DNA of 64,000 nt from Adiantum capillus-veneris. Taxonomy: Eukaryota > Streptophyta > Polypodiopsida > Polypodiales > Pteridaceae. The first letter of the stretch is position 1. Every line of letters starts with the position of its first letter. Under the pieces are notes generated by a model, which saw only the letters and a program-made list of their open reading frames with translations, searched no databases and was not told the origin of the DNA. A program made the translations under genes and the position numbers. Location of the stretch: assembly GCA_014529385.2 (NCBI GenBank), contig CM043959.1, forward strand, positions 93,692,529 to 93,756,528. The letters run 5' to 3'. This document shows, piece after piece, positions 44,237-55,109 of this stretch.

Positions 44237-45513
44237 CTATGAATCAAAGGGATCTGTATCACCTCTTTTTTTTAATAACTTGATTCTTTTCCCTGCAATG
44301 GGAATGTTCATTTTTGTCCCATCTAATTCATGCAAGGTATAAGTTCCATTCCCATGTACATGTTGAACCACATAAGCACCAAACCATCTCTTTGAAAGCT
44401 TTCTTATTGTTGAATGTTTGTTTTCGAGACTACTGTCATACACCAACACCCAATCATCTTCCTCAATAGCTTTAGGTCTGAGCCTATGCCTCTTATCAAA
44501 TCTATACTTATTCTTTGACCTTGCATCTTTCAATCGTGCTACTGCAAATCTCAATATCTTGGGGCCTTCTTTCTAACTGTTGTATGCGCAAAGCAAGAAG
44601 GTCTTCCCTACTCATTCCATCTTCCCAAGGTAATACATTCCATGTGGGAATTACATCCTCAATTGGGATTATAGGTTTCTGACCATACATCAACTCAAAA
44701 GGTATATAACCAATAACTGTTATGAGTTGTATGATCAGCCCATAAAGCATAAGGCAATAACCTAGGCCATTCTCCCATTTCACCTTTGCAAGGCTTAGCC
44801 AAAGCTTTAATGATAGGAGGATGCCCACGCTTTGATTTACCAATTCCCTCAGGATTATATGCAGTAGTGAGAGCAATTTTAATGCCCAACCTAGAGAAAA
44901 ACTCCCTTTCTTTGTCAGCATCCAACTCACCCATGTCTGCTGTTATTTTCCCAACACAGCCATAACGGCTAATTACATCATCCAAGAGGAACTTATATAC
45001 CCCTTCTCTGCTTTTCGTTCTTAGAGCACGACCTTCAACTTGATTGGTTAGATCTTCCCGTGCAAGCACTATGTATCTCATTTGCCATAAGCCCCATGGC
45101 ATAATAACGAGATCTACTATCCACTTATAGTGCATGACCAATGGGTAAGTAGGGTGCAACCCATCATGATGACATACATTTCAATACATTTGACAGGTTT
45201 CACAGAACTCCACAAAGTGAGATACATCTTTATGCATACCCTTCCACCAATACCTCTCTTTTATTTTAGTAAAGGTGGCCCATAGCCCTCTATGTCCAGC
45301 ATAAAGACTCTCATGAAACTTTTTCATAAGCTCATTTTGAGAATCCTTATCATTCGCAACTCTCATCGGCATTCCATTTCTTTGTTTTGGACGCTTCCAT
45401 AAGTACTCATCTTTCAAAAATTATCCATAGGCCTTTCTCCGTATCCTTTTGAACTCTTGATTAGTCCACCCTTCTTGCCTTGTCAAAGTGCTCAGATAGC
45501 GTCCAATGAGCAA
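44237..45513 (-). pseudogene. Integrase and GPY/F tail, minus-strand gypsy element
   Basis: 45417-45181: zinc region MKKFHESLYAGHRG, KERYWWKGM, FVEFCETCQMY (H-H-C-C). 45159-44695: the core, with YKWIVDLVIMP (first Asp kept), ITADMGELDADKEREFF, then YNPEGIGKSKRGHPP, where the expected catalytic Glu is Lys (codon 44832-44830). 44554-44237: RFDKRHRLRPKAIEEDDWVL and RWFGAYVVQHVHGNGTYTL, the GPY/F module. Several frame breaks. The plus-strand copy has the opposite pattern: Glu kept, first Asp lost. Confidence 0.85.
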
Positions 45514-45518
45514 CCAGT

Positions 45519-46456
45519 TGTTTGGAGGTGATAGCAACATACAAGTGCCCACCTAGCCAAGGCGCCCTTTGGGTCAACTGGCCAAAGTTTTGATGTGGTC
45601 ACATTATTTTTCTGATGTTTAATACATCAAACCCTGTAAAAGCCTAATAACAATCGTCTATGTCAAGTCTAAGTCAAAGATGTAATTTTTCCAATGATGT
45701 ATGTAAAGGTCCATGAGAAGTTGGCCGCTGTCGGCCACTTTAGAAAGCCCTAAGTATATAATACACTAAGGTTAGTGAGAAAGGGGGACTATTTTTTGAA
45801 GATAAGTGACTATTGTTGTACGCACAGGGAGCGACCTCTTGGCTCTAACTTGTAATCTTCGCTATTGTGGCTACAGTAATCCAAATTCAGTTTTGTTTAT
45901 TGCATTGTGTTCTTCTTACTCTGCTCTTTCATTCAAGTGTAAGCATTCAAGATTCGTTGTAGGTATCAAACGCAACCGTTCTGGCCTTAAATCGTTGTTT
46001 TGAGTGTTTATATGCGTATTTTATGTTGTTTTGACCCTAGGAGAGGCTTTAGGGACCCAAAACGACCCTTTAGGATCATCCGTTTACTATTTTTGTGTAC
46101 TTTGGGACAAATGATCGCGATCCGTGTACCCATCCAGAATGTTGTGACAGTGATAGGATATGCACCTGATAGTCCCCTGTAGCTTCCCTTAAAGTTTCGT
46201 GCGAATCCAATATGATTTGCATGGTAAACAGTCGTGATGATTGTAGAGTTGTGCAGAAGGACATAGGCAGATTACTTGGCTTTCGTGCGTTTGATTTGCT
46301 TGTAGAGTTAGTAGTTGTATCTCTTCGAGTTCACTTCATTAGGATTGACACCCTAGTGAGTTTCCATGCCTCATCCGAGTCGCTTCCATGGTATTGATAT
46401 TTATATTGATGCCTGAAGGCTATGCTATGGACGTCCGTCGCGGCGACCCGCAAACA
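45519..46456 (+). repeat. 5' LTR of the Gag-only element
   Basis: 938 bp, TG...CA. A TATATAA box lies at 45755 (AAGTATATAATACACT). The palindrome GATCGCGATC is at 46113-46122. Very similar to the 3' LTR at 55110; by eye only scattered differences, suggesting recent insertion relative to its neighbours. Confidence 0.93.
46113..46122. promoter_or_regulatory. Palindrome GATCGCGATC in the LTR
   Basis: Lies about 340 bp before the LTR end, followed by C(C)GTGTACC. The same position of the related LTR at 16173 carries GATCATGATC, and the leader carries further copies near 47011, 47278, 47976 and 48260. A structural RNA or protein-binding role is inferred. Confidence 0.5.
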
Positions 46457-46458
46457 TT

Positions 46459-46476
46459 GGCACCGTCTATCGGGGA
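46459..46476 (+). promoter_or_regulatory. Primer-binding site
   Basis: TGGCACCGTCTATCGGGG, two bases after the LTR end. Plant Tat/Athila-type elements commonly have TGGCGCCGT...GGGGA here, complementary to a tRNA 3' end. This is a close variant. Confidence 0.65.
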
Positions 46477-46979
46477 ATGAATCTTAGGTAATGAGTGACC
46501 GAGTGCGTATTCAGAGTTTTCTTATTGTTCCAAAATATAATTTCCATTCCATTTACATTTCAGTGAAGCATCTAGACAGGGGTTTAGTGCTTAGTGGAGT
46601 CTAGGGTCGGTGGACTGGCTAGATCTACTCTTGAGAGATATAGGGAGTTGTGAGTGAGGTTGCTTTAAGCATTTTTTCTCTTCCAATTTCTTTGTATTGA
46701 TTGAGTACTGATCCATCATCTGTTTTTTATCCTGTTTGTTTTGTTTGATTCATTTTCTTATGTTCTTTCATTTTTGTACTTAGGAGTAGGATAAGTAAAT
46801 CACATTCCAGTCAGATTTGGGGCAAAAGATAGAGTCAAAAACACCAGAAAACCATAACTTTGGTAAAAGGGTCATAAGACTCTGAAATTAGAAAATCTGA
46901 CCAAACAGAGCTGAAATTGATTCAAATCACAAAGTGGTAGCACCAAACACTGGGAAATACTTTTCAGAGAGAGCCTATA

Positions 46980-48290
46980 AAATTTCATCCGATTTGGCTC
47001 TGGTACTACAATCGCGATCGGTGTACCTCACTGTCAGAATTGTACGAGATTTGACATGTGCCTTCCTGTTAAGATTCTAGACAAGTTTGTCTAAAGCAAC
47101 CACACCCAAAAACATCAAAAATCAAGGAAATCATGCCACTTGGGTAAAACTAGCCTGACAAACCCAAAAACTGTAAAATCTTGACTTTTGGTGATCCAAA
47201 TGCAAAAAGACTTGGGGCCTTAAAACATCAGTGGCTACAAGCATGCCAAATTTGGTTGAATTTGGGCTCCAAACTACGATCGCGATCGATGTACCTAGAC
47301 CTCAAATTTGTACCAGATTTGATGAGTAGACTCTTCAAGGTATACAAACATAAAAGTCTAAAGGACCTAGGGTCAAAAACCACAAAAAACTGATCAAAAC
47401 CACTGAATACAGATCCAAGTCAAAAACTACTAAACTGGCATAGAAATTGACTTTCAGTAGACCAAAACACATCAAAACTGGGAAGAAACCATGCAGAGAG
47501 ATAGACTGTGCATAGGACAAGCCTAGGTATCTCTCAAGTCCCAAATCAAACATCAAAATCAATCAAACCTGATAAAATTGGAAAATCAAGCACTTCAAAC
47601 CAAGAAACTGTAAATTCTTGACTTTTTTGAGTCCAAATACAAAAGTGTCTGGCAGGTAGTCTTAAAATAGCCTAGTGAATAAGCTGGTGAAGTTTCATCC
47701 AATTTGGGCTCCAAACTACGATTGCGACGATGTACCTCAGTCCCAGATCTGACCTAGATTTGACCCACACATACACCTAGGTTATATAAGATACCAAGAG
47801 ATGTCAAAATTCAAAAAAAGTGACCAAAATAGCCAAAAACAGTAGACGGTCAGAAAACCACTGCAGCAGACCAAGATCTCGTAAAAACTTGACTTTTTCT
47901 TGTCCAAATTCAAAAATATTTGAGGAGTAGACTGTACACATCATTGTCTACAGTATCCACAAGGAGCCAGAACTACGATCGCGATCGGTGTACCCCAGTG
48001 ACATTTTGAGTTGAGACTGGTGAGTAGGTAACCGACATCTAGTGCAACATATTTTCCAAAAGGAGCAAGGTCAAAAAAGCAAAAGAAAGTGGTCAAAAGT
48101 CCCAGTTACACAATCATGCCAATAACCGCAAAACCACCTGGGATTTGGGTTTTCATTGGTCAAAACATCTCCAAATTCAAAATACAACGACACTTGGTAT
48201 CAAGACATCAAGGGCTAGCTACTATGCAAAAATCTTCCAAATCTGTGACATGGGGTCAACGATCGCGATCGGTGTACCTCTACATAGTGA
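46980..48290 (+). repeat. Leader with degenerate long repeats around CGATCGCGATCGGTGTACC
   Basis: Five blocks carry ACTAC(A/G)ATCGCGATCGGTGTACC or a variant, at about 47011, 47278, 47721 (degenerate), 47976 and 48260. Spacings are roughly 267, 443, 255 and 284 bp. Shared surrounding text includes TTTGGGCTCCAAACTACGAT before and GA(T/C)TTGAC after. There is no ORF of note over these blocks, so the conservation is not coding. Confidence 0.75.
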
Positions 48291-48715
48291 GCGTATTTGA
48301 CTTCATAAGTTTGCAGATCTACTTGAGTACATCCCAAATCTCAAGTTTGAGTAAAAGATACCCTCTGGAAGCCAAGATACAAGCACAAAATCTCTTTGTG
48401 TCCTGATCGTGAAACTGTTTTGAGTGTTGTTTCAAGTGCAGTTTACCAAAACTGCTCTAACTTTTGACACACAACTCCAAACTGAGTCTCCTATAGCTAG
48501 GAAGAAATCTTGTGAGATAAGGAAGCTTTAGAGTGAAATTTGCTATGATTCCCATTTACAAACTTTTAGGGTACCCAAAACCAGTATTCAAAGGTCAGTG
48601 GGGCACCAAAGCCTGACTTTTTAGAGACTTGACCAGGGGCAAAAAGGGATTGTGTGCACTAAGCCAAGGTGTTCTTATCAAGGACCATCTTGAGAGTATT
48701 GAGTGAGGCTTAAAT

Positions 48716-50210
48716 ATGACAAATCATCCATCATTAGGGTTTCCCACTCAACTAAGATCTATGCCACCTACACAAACAGCCAGAAATACTGCAACACATA
48801 TAACAAGAGGGTTGAGACAAGACCATGAGGCTTATCAATTATATCAAGCCAAACCTCAAGGCATGGCTCATGGATATTTGTCAAGTGATCATGTAGCTCA
48901 CTGGAAGCCAAACCAATAAACTAAAATGCGAGAGTTTGGAAGAGCAAAAGTGGAAATTGCTGGAGACTTAGAGGAGAAGCATCCTCTAATCAACAAACCC
49001 AACGTGAGGTTCATCAAAACCAATGAAGCCACGAGAGTTCTAACGGATTACACTTATGATGGCCTTTATAGGTTACCTATTGGGGATCAAAACAACTTCT
49101 ATAGATGTTTAAATTCCATCATTGAAGAGTTGACATACTACAAGAACCTTTATGCCTTCACATACACAGATGACCAGGGAGTGCAAGTTCTAATGGTAGA
49201 TAAGTATGGACGAGAGTACAAACTTATCAGACCAATTGAGCTAGAAAGATATACATACATGGGGTACTCCAATCTCTGCTTACTACTTTCAACCGAGTGT
49301 AAGCGTACCAAGGTTTTTTGAGATTGATTTGCAAGAAGCTAACATTGAACCTATGGAATCAAATGGACCTCAAACATCCAAAATAGCTATTCACGGGAGT
49401 GTAGCTCCTACCTCATTGAGTAGAACCAAGAGACCACCAATTAGACTTACAAATCCATCAACATTTCCAAAACATGTCTCAAAGGGGATTCCACCAGGAT
49501 TTGCTCCAAGACGAGAAGAAGGAACGAGGGATGTCTTTGTGAGAGACCCCAACACGCTAAGATACATGGTTGAACCAGAACCAATGAGACCATATCAATT
49601 GGCCAAATGTGTCAAGAAGAAGTATGATGGATTAAGGGATCCATACATACATGCATCCTTGTTCAAACAAGTATTAAGAGCCGAACAAGTATTTTATTTT
49701 CATACACAGTATGAGGGATTTGGCTTAACCTTGGAAGGGATAGTATTGAATTGGTTCCAACCGTTGGACAAAAATTCCTTCTCAAACGTTGAACAACTGT
49801 TGCAAGAATTTGTTGTGGATTTCTCTAAAAGGGGAATCAAGCATAACACAGTGTCCCAAATCTATGCATTCAAGCAAAAAAAAGATGAGAGAGTGAAGGA
49901 AGCATCGCTACGCTTCAAACAATATATAGAGAGATGTTCGGAACGCGAGTTACCACAGGATGAAAGATTATCAATTCTCTTCATAGAGGGTTTGAAAAAT
50001 GAAACTCTCAAGAAATATTTTCACTTAAAAGGATGTACTTTCTTTGAACAAGTCACGAGAGAAGCGTTATACCTAGTTGACAATTGTAAAGCCTATGGCG
50101 AGGAAATTGGTGATACAAAGATCACTATGGATAATGCTCCTTTAGTGCCATTACACATGTTGTTCCTAATTGTCCAAAACACCCAAAAAAACAGGGGAAA
50201 ACAACAATGA
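48716..50210 (+). pseudogene. gag: gag of the 10.5-kb element
   Basis: ATG 48716 (MTNHPSLGFPTQLRSMPPTQ). One in-frame TAA at 48917 and a frameshift near 49300 interrupt it. 49329-50210 contains the retrotransposon-Gag core: LFKQVLRAEQVFYFHTQYEG, LEGIVLNWFQPLDKNSFSNV, EQLLQEFVVDFSKRGIKHNT, VKEASLRFKQYIERCSERE and LSILFIEGLKNETLKKYFHL. That is the classic F...L..A..WF..L ... F...F ... L..Q..... pattern. It would assemble virus-like particles in the cytoplasm. The N-terminal 200 residues (GLYRLPIGDQNNFYRCL) are unfamiliar. Confidence 0.85.
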
Positions 50211-51833
50211 ATGTTGTGGGAGTGTTACCTTCTCCAAGTGGATCAGAGGCAGAACCCAAAATTCCTGTGAAGGTAGTGACTAGAGCCCAAGCAAAAGAAA
50301 ATGCTGAGGACCAAGCTAATGAGGAGAAAGATCAACAACCCAAACAAGGGGAAACAACTAGTGTGTCAATGAGGACTGGGAGAAAATCCTGGAAAGCCAA
50401 AAGAGATAGAATTAAAGCAAAAACAATTACAAATCAAACTGCACTACAAAAAAAAAATACAAGAGACAAAGGAGCAATTAAAACAAGAACGGGAAAACAA
50501 AACGGTGGTGAGCGAGAAGAAACCAAGGAATGCGTCTTCCGGAGGATCTGTGTTGGTAGACAAAGTCCTAGAGCCATTAGATGCTGCACTGGAAGCATAT
50601 GAGGCTAGATTGAAACCCAACCAAACCCTAGAGTAACGAGGGATGAAATATCCTAATGCTAAGGTAGAGACTGAGAGGTTGAAAATGTGTAAGGAATTGG
50701 TAAAAACTGCACAGGCAATGATGGAGCCTGAAGCACCAATTCCACCTCCAGAAACAAAACCAAAAAGTGTTGGATTTGAAATTCCTAAGGCAAAGGTTGT
50801 TGAAACATTAACTCAAAGAAACATTGAGCTAGAATCACAAAAGGATGTGCAAGCAAAGACTGCAACACAAGAAACCAACAGCCTAAAAATTCAACTAGAT
50901 GATTAAGTAGTGGCCAACACCACCAATGATGCAAGGTCAAGATCACAATTTATGGCACCTATCCCAAAGATAGATGATCCATGGCCAAATGAATTGTGGG
51001 AAGCAATTATAAGTGAAAAAGATGGAAGTGCGACTTTCCAATCTGCAGCCATAACTGAGGTCAATACAGGGCATGAAGTCTATCAGGGAGACATTCAATC
51101 TCTAAATGGAGATGCAGGGACGGAAGTTTCAATTGAAAGCAAACCAGAGTCCTTGAAGACCTTACCTTCATACATAGGAGAACATGAGGCAGACTCAGAG
51201 ACTAGAGTGGTGCCATCTCAGAGGAAAGCCATATCCAAGATGATGGATACAAAGAGTATGCAAGAGTTGATGTCAGGTCCAATACAGTGCACCATTACTT
51301 TATTTGAACTTCTTAAGATTAGACCACATGTATGGGATGAAGTAGGAAACAATTTGGGGAAGATGGGATTAAAGATACCTCTTCAAGATCTACCCTCAAA
51401 TGAACAATCAAACAAAACTCAACAAGAAAGTGCAAACGCTAAACCTGTGCCAATAAACAAGGTGGGGGAATATTGCGAAGGAGAAGAAGGAAACACCACC
51501 TTACCTGTGGAATACAAAGGAGTTAAAACATTGGCTATACTTGATAGTGGGGCTAGAGTAGCCATAGCCACAAAAGACGTTTGGGAAAAATGGGGTAGAC
51601 CAGTGCTTAGGAAAACTAGAATGAAGCTGCAACTTGCAGATGGATACACGGAAAAACCTCTGGGTATCCTAGGGCAAATTATTGTGACTTCTTGTGGAAT
51701 TGAATATGAACATACATTTGCAATAGTAGATTTTGGATTAGGGAACAATTTTGATATCATTTTAGGAAGACCTTTCATGCATCAACTTAAGATGGTTCAA
51801 GATTGGGGCTATGACTATCTACTTGAGACATAA
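50207..51833 (+). pseudogene. Linker and aspartic protease of the 10.5-kb element
   Basis: A charged linker (VVTRAQAKENAEDQANEEKD) crosses an A-run near 50450 where the frame shifts, then VLEPLDAALEAYEARLKP and a stop at 50635. 50643-51833, with one TAA at 50904, leads to the retropepsin domain: TLPVEYKGVKTLAILDSGAR, VAIATKDVW, KLQLADGY and FDIILGRPFMHQLKMVQDWG. The D-S-G active site and the I-I-L-G-R flap-side motif are intact. It would cut the Gag polyprotein. No reverse transcriptase follows. Confidence 0.85.
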
Positions 51834-52887
51834 AAAGATCACCACAAAAATAATCATAAAAGACCATAGCTATAGAGATGTGAATATAACTCCTTTAGAA
51901 GAAATTGACTCTACTATAGTCAATGGGAAAGAGATACATGTGTGGCTACAAACCAAACAAGAACTTTGGATGTGTGGTGCTTCGAAGTGTGGAAACTCGC
52001 TGAAGGAGGATTGCATCCTAGAAAGATCAATGGACAATGAAGCTTACATACCGGAACCCTTTCCAGAGCAATTATTTGAGCCATTTGGATGGACTTAAAT
52101 ATTGGCAACCTTGGATGTGTGTGTAAATGAGTTAACTCCAACCAAGTTTTGTGATGAAGAAGGCTACGACCTAGTTTCATGTTTTATGTTGAAAGTGCTG
52201 AGAAATGCTAATGAGATTTGTGAGAATGAAAATAGAGGGACAAATAGCTATGTCATGGAGGATGCTGCACAAACACAAACTAGGAGAGCAATACAACCAT
52301 GTGGAGATGTCATCATTGACATACTTGAAGAGTCAACAACATCTACTCCAAAGAAACTAACTTCAAATGATGCAGAGCTGAAAGTACAGGAAGAATCAGA
52401 TGTGCAAAGCTCCACATCAACAGATGTTCTACAAACTCAAGATCAAAGGAAGAATGAGGAAGAAGCCAAAGATGAAAAATATCCCACATTAATCAAATTC
52501 AATTTATGCGAAGAAACAGGGCTCAAGGTTACATGTTCGGCCGCAATCGATCCTTATGCTACTAAGAATATAATGTCATATGGCACTTGGATAATGATGG
52601 GAAAGCCGACAATTAAAGAAGTAGAGGAAAGAGTATACACCAGTGCCAAAACACTAATCCCAAATTTTGGCTGGGCAGAGGCAATACTCAAGTTGAGTCA
52701 TGGGGAGTTCAAAGACAAGTTCAACATAGTTGACTCACATCACATCAAAGAAAGTCTAGTCCTAACAAAGAGTTGGAAGAATATCTTCTTCGGGCAACAA
52801 CAAAAAGCATCAACAACAACAACAAAGACAGTCCAAGAGACATCAACAAAAAAGACACAACCATTTGCAGACAACAGAAAAAGCTAA
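51811..52887 (+). pseudogene. Post-protease region with a second, degenerate protease-like fold
   Basis: IYLRHKKITTKIIIKDHSYR continues the protease ORF after a frameshift, with one TAA at 52096. After an acidic linker come YPTLIKFNLCEETGLKVTCS, AAIDPYATKNIMSYGTWIMM, ILKLSHGEFKDKFNIVDSHH and LVLTKSWKNIFFG. The order (substrate-like strand, A-I-D at the active-site place, H-G-E-F, F-N-I-V-D, L-x-K-S-W) mimics a retropepsin but with D-P-Y for D-S-G. It reads as an inactive duplicate; this is inference. In autonomous relatives this position would hold the reverse transcriptase. Confidence 0.5.
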
Positions 52888-53969
52888 GGTCAAACTAAAC
52901 ATTGAAGAAGATCATCCTCACAAGTCAGTTTTACCTTCGACAAGCCCACATCAAAGCTCAAGCAAAGCCTCTACGTCAAGAACGAAAGCTTCAACAATGC
53001 AATGGATCCCTAAACAAAAGGTTTTGCAACCTAAATCTCCATCGCAGCAAAGTCTCCAAAAGAAGCAAAGAAATGTCAACAAGCAGGTGTTGGTATCCAA
53101 GGAGCACATTAAAGTCAAAGATCCAATTTGGATACACTCTCAAGAACAATCTCAACAACAAAAGGCGATAGGGTGGGTGGCCTCAAATGATGTTTGGGCC
53201 AAAAATCCCAAGGTAATGGCATGGAACTTCTCACCCTTACAAAGAAACCCCACAAAGAACAAGCCGAGCATTCAACGCAAGACAACCAACTCAACTAGGA
53301 GAAAGAAGAAGCAAAAGAAAAGAGCTTCAAAGAAGCAAACAATACAGCAAATATGGGTACCAAACTCAGAGATTTATCAAGCTACCCAGCAAGGCTAAAT
53401 GAATAAAAACAATAGAATGGTTCCCGTCAAGCTACTTGAAGCACAAGGATTCTATGAAGGTAACACCCAAATATGGTTACCCAAAGTAGTTGCTCAACCT
53501 AGAGCCACTAAGACCAACCCAGTAGCAAAGGACCCCACACAAAGACAATCAACAACAGCAAAGAGCCAATGGAGACTAATGACAACCAAGGGAGAAACAA
53601 CCTCAAAATGGATCCCTCATCTCTTACTACAAAAGCAAGGCTTTTACAATGGTAATAGCCAAGTATGGATACAAAATCCTAGTGTCCATTAAGTCAAAGG
53701 GAGCAACTCATGAAGCAAGAACAAAGTGGGTCCCAAAACCACTGTTGAAAACTCAGGCTCCTCACAAAGAAGAAAAAGTAAAGGTACAACAATGCGGCCT
53801 CCTTACGGAACATCCCATGCAACAAAAGAAGCTAGAGGAGTCAAAGTATGCCAACTTACTTGAAAAGATGGTGGCATCCAAAGACCAAAGCAATGATAGA
53901 GGCCTTAATCTCAAGAAATTATGGCATTGGGTTTTAGGCCATGAACAGGTAAGTCCAAGTTGCCATTAA
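52865..53969 (+). pseudogene. Basic protein with repeated tryptophan motifs, unknown function
   Basis: 52865-53398 is Lys/Gln/Ser-rich (SSKASTSRTKASTMQWIPKQ, NSTRRKKKQKKRASKKQ). 53399-53692 and 53649-53969 follow after a stop and a frameshift. A short motif recurs: MQWIPKQKVLQ, MVPVKLLEAQGFYEGNTQIW, KWIPHLLLQKQGFYNGNSQV, KWVPKPLLKTQ and QIWVPNSEIYQ. The consensus is roughly (K)W(I/V)P(K)xLLxxQGFYxGNxQ(V/I)W. It is absent from the other elements here and from any family I recognise. The high positive charge suggests nucleic-acid binding. Confidence 0.55.
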
Positions 53970-55099
53970 AAATACATGGCATAAAAGTCAAGAGTCGGGC
54001 AACTAAGCCACGAAATGAGCAAGGCATTAGTCCCAAAGCTTCGAGTAATATTCTCTGTGGTCTATGAGTCTTAGCTATTCTAGGTATTGCTCAAGGTGGA
54101 GGAGTTGAGCATCTTTATGTTGTGTCGCTCATGCTAGTATAGGTGAGCATAAGAGTCCAAGTCTATGTATTTTAAGTTTGGTAAAGTGAAGAAGAGAGTC
54201 CAAAAGACACTCACGCACTATGCATAGTGAGTAATGAGTGGAGAAGCTTCAACATCAAAAAACCCTTCTTGGAAATGTGGAAGCTATTGAGATGTCCTTG
54301 GATATCACATGTGCTACATTTGTTCCTTGAAGCACCCAAAAACTCATTTTTCACACCGCATGATTTTCTTGAAAGAACTCTTTTGTGTGCATATAGAGTG
54401 TCCCATAATTGGCACTTGCATTACGCACTCTTACTTTATTTCTCCCAAGAACTCACCTTGCATGAACAGGTACGCAACTTCCAAGTGTTCAACCCCAATA
54501 AGAGCGTATACCAAAGGCATTTTTTCCCACTGGGTTTTTCCCTTTGTTCATTCAGGTTCTAGTCCCTAATTTAGAAACACCCATCACTATTCTATTGTAT
54601 ATATTCCTTCCATCAAATGAAACCAATAAAGAATTTGTTACACGATCTTCAAAGAGATAAAGTGGGGCCACATTGTTCTCAACTACGCTTCCACAAGAAC
54701 ATCTCTTATCTTCAAAGATACCAACAAAGCTCTATTGACAAAGTGGCAAAGAAAATCAAATTTGAGATGCCAGTGCACACATGTCAAAGTCTCAAACATT
54801 TTGAGATACGAGCTCCAATAAAAAGTCAACTGCACCAGGAGAAAAAGTATCCAAAGAAGCAGGTATCATCGACCAACTACACAAATGGAAAGGTAAAGCA
54901 GGATGTGCAACAACATGCACAAATGCCTCATCCACAACATCCAAATCACAAAGAACACATGTTCATCAATCAAAGGAAAATAGGCACCCCATTTGAACAA
55001 GAAAAACATGCTAGATATAACTCAATCAAGGAAGGGGGGAGTCTCATCAACAAGAAGACCAGACTACAAATGGTCGTGTCAAGGGAAGACATGAGCTAG
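53970..55099 (+). other. 3' spacer of the 10.5-kb element with one anonymous ORF
   Basis: 54617-55099 encodes a 160-residue basic, His/Gln/Lys-rich protein (DKVAKKIKFEMPVHTCQSLK) that ends ten bases before the polypurine tract. CAAAGGCATTTTTTCCCACT near 54512 matches a motif near 11970. No enzyme domain is visible. Confidence 0.5.
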
Positions 55100-55109
55100 G
55101 AAGGGGGAG
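55100..55109 (+). promoter_or_regulatory. Polypurine tract of the 10.5-kb element
   Basis: GAAGGGGGAG immediately before the 3' LTR start TGTTTGG. Confidence 0.8.
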
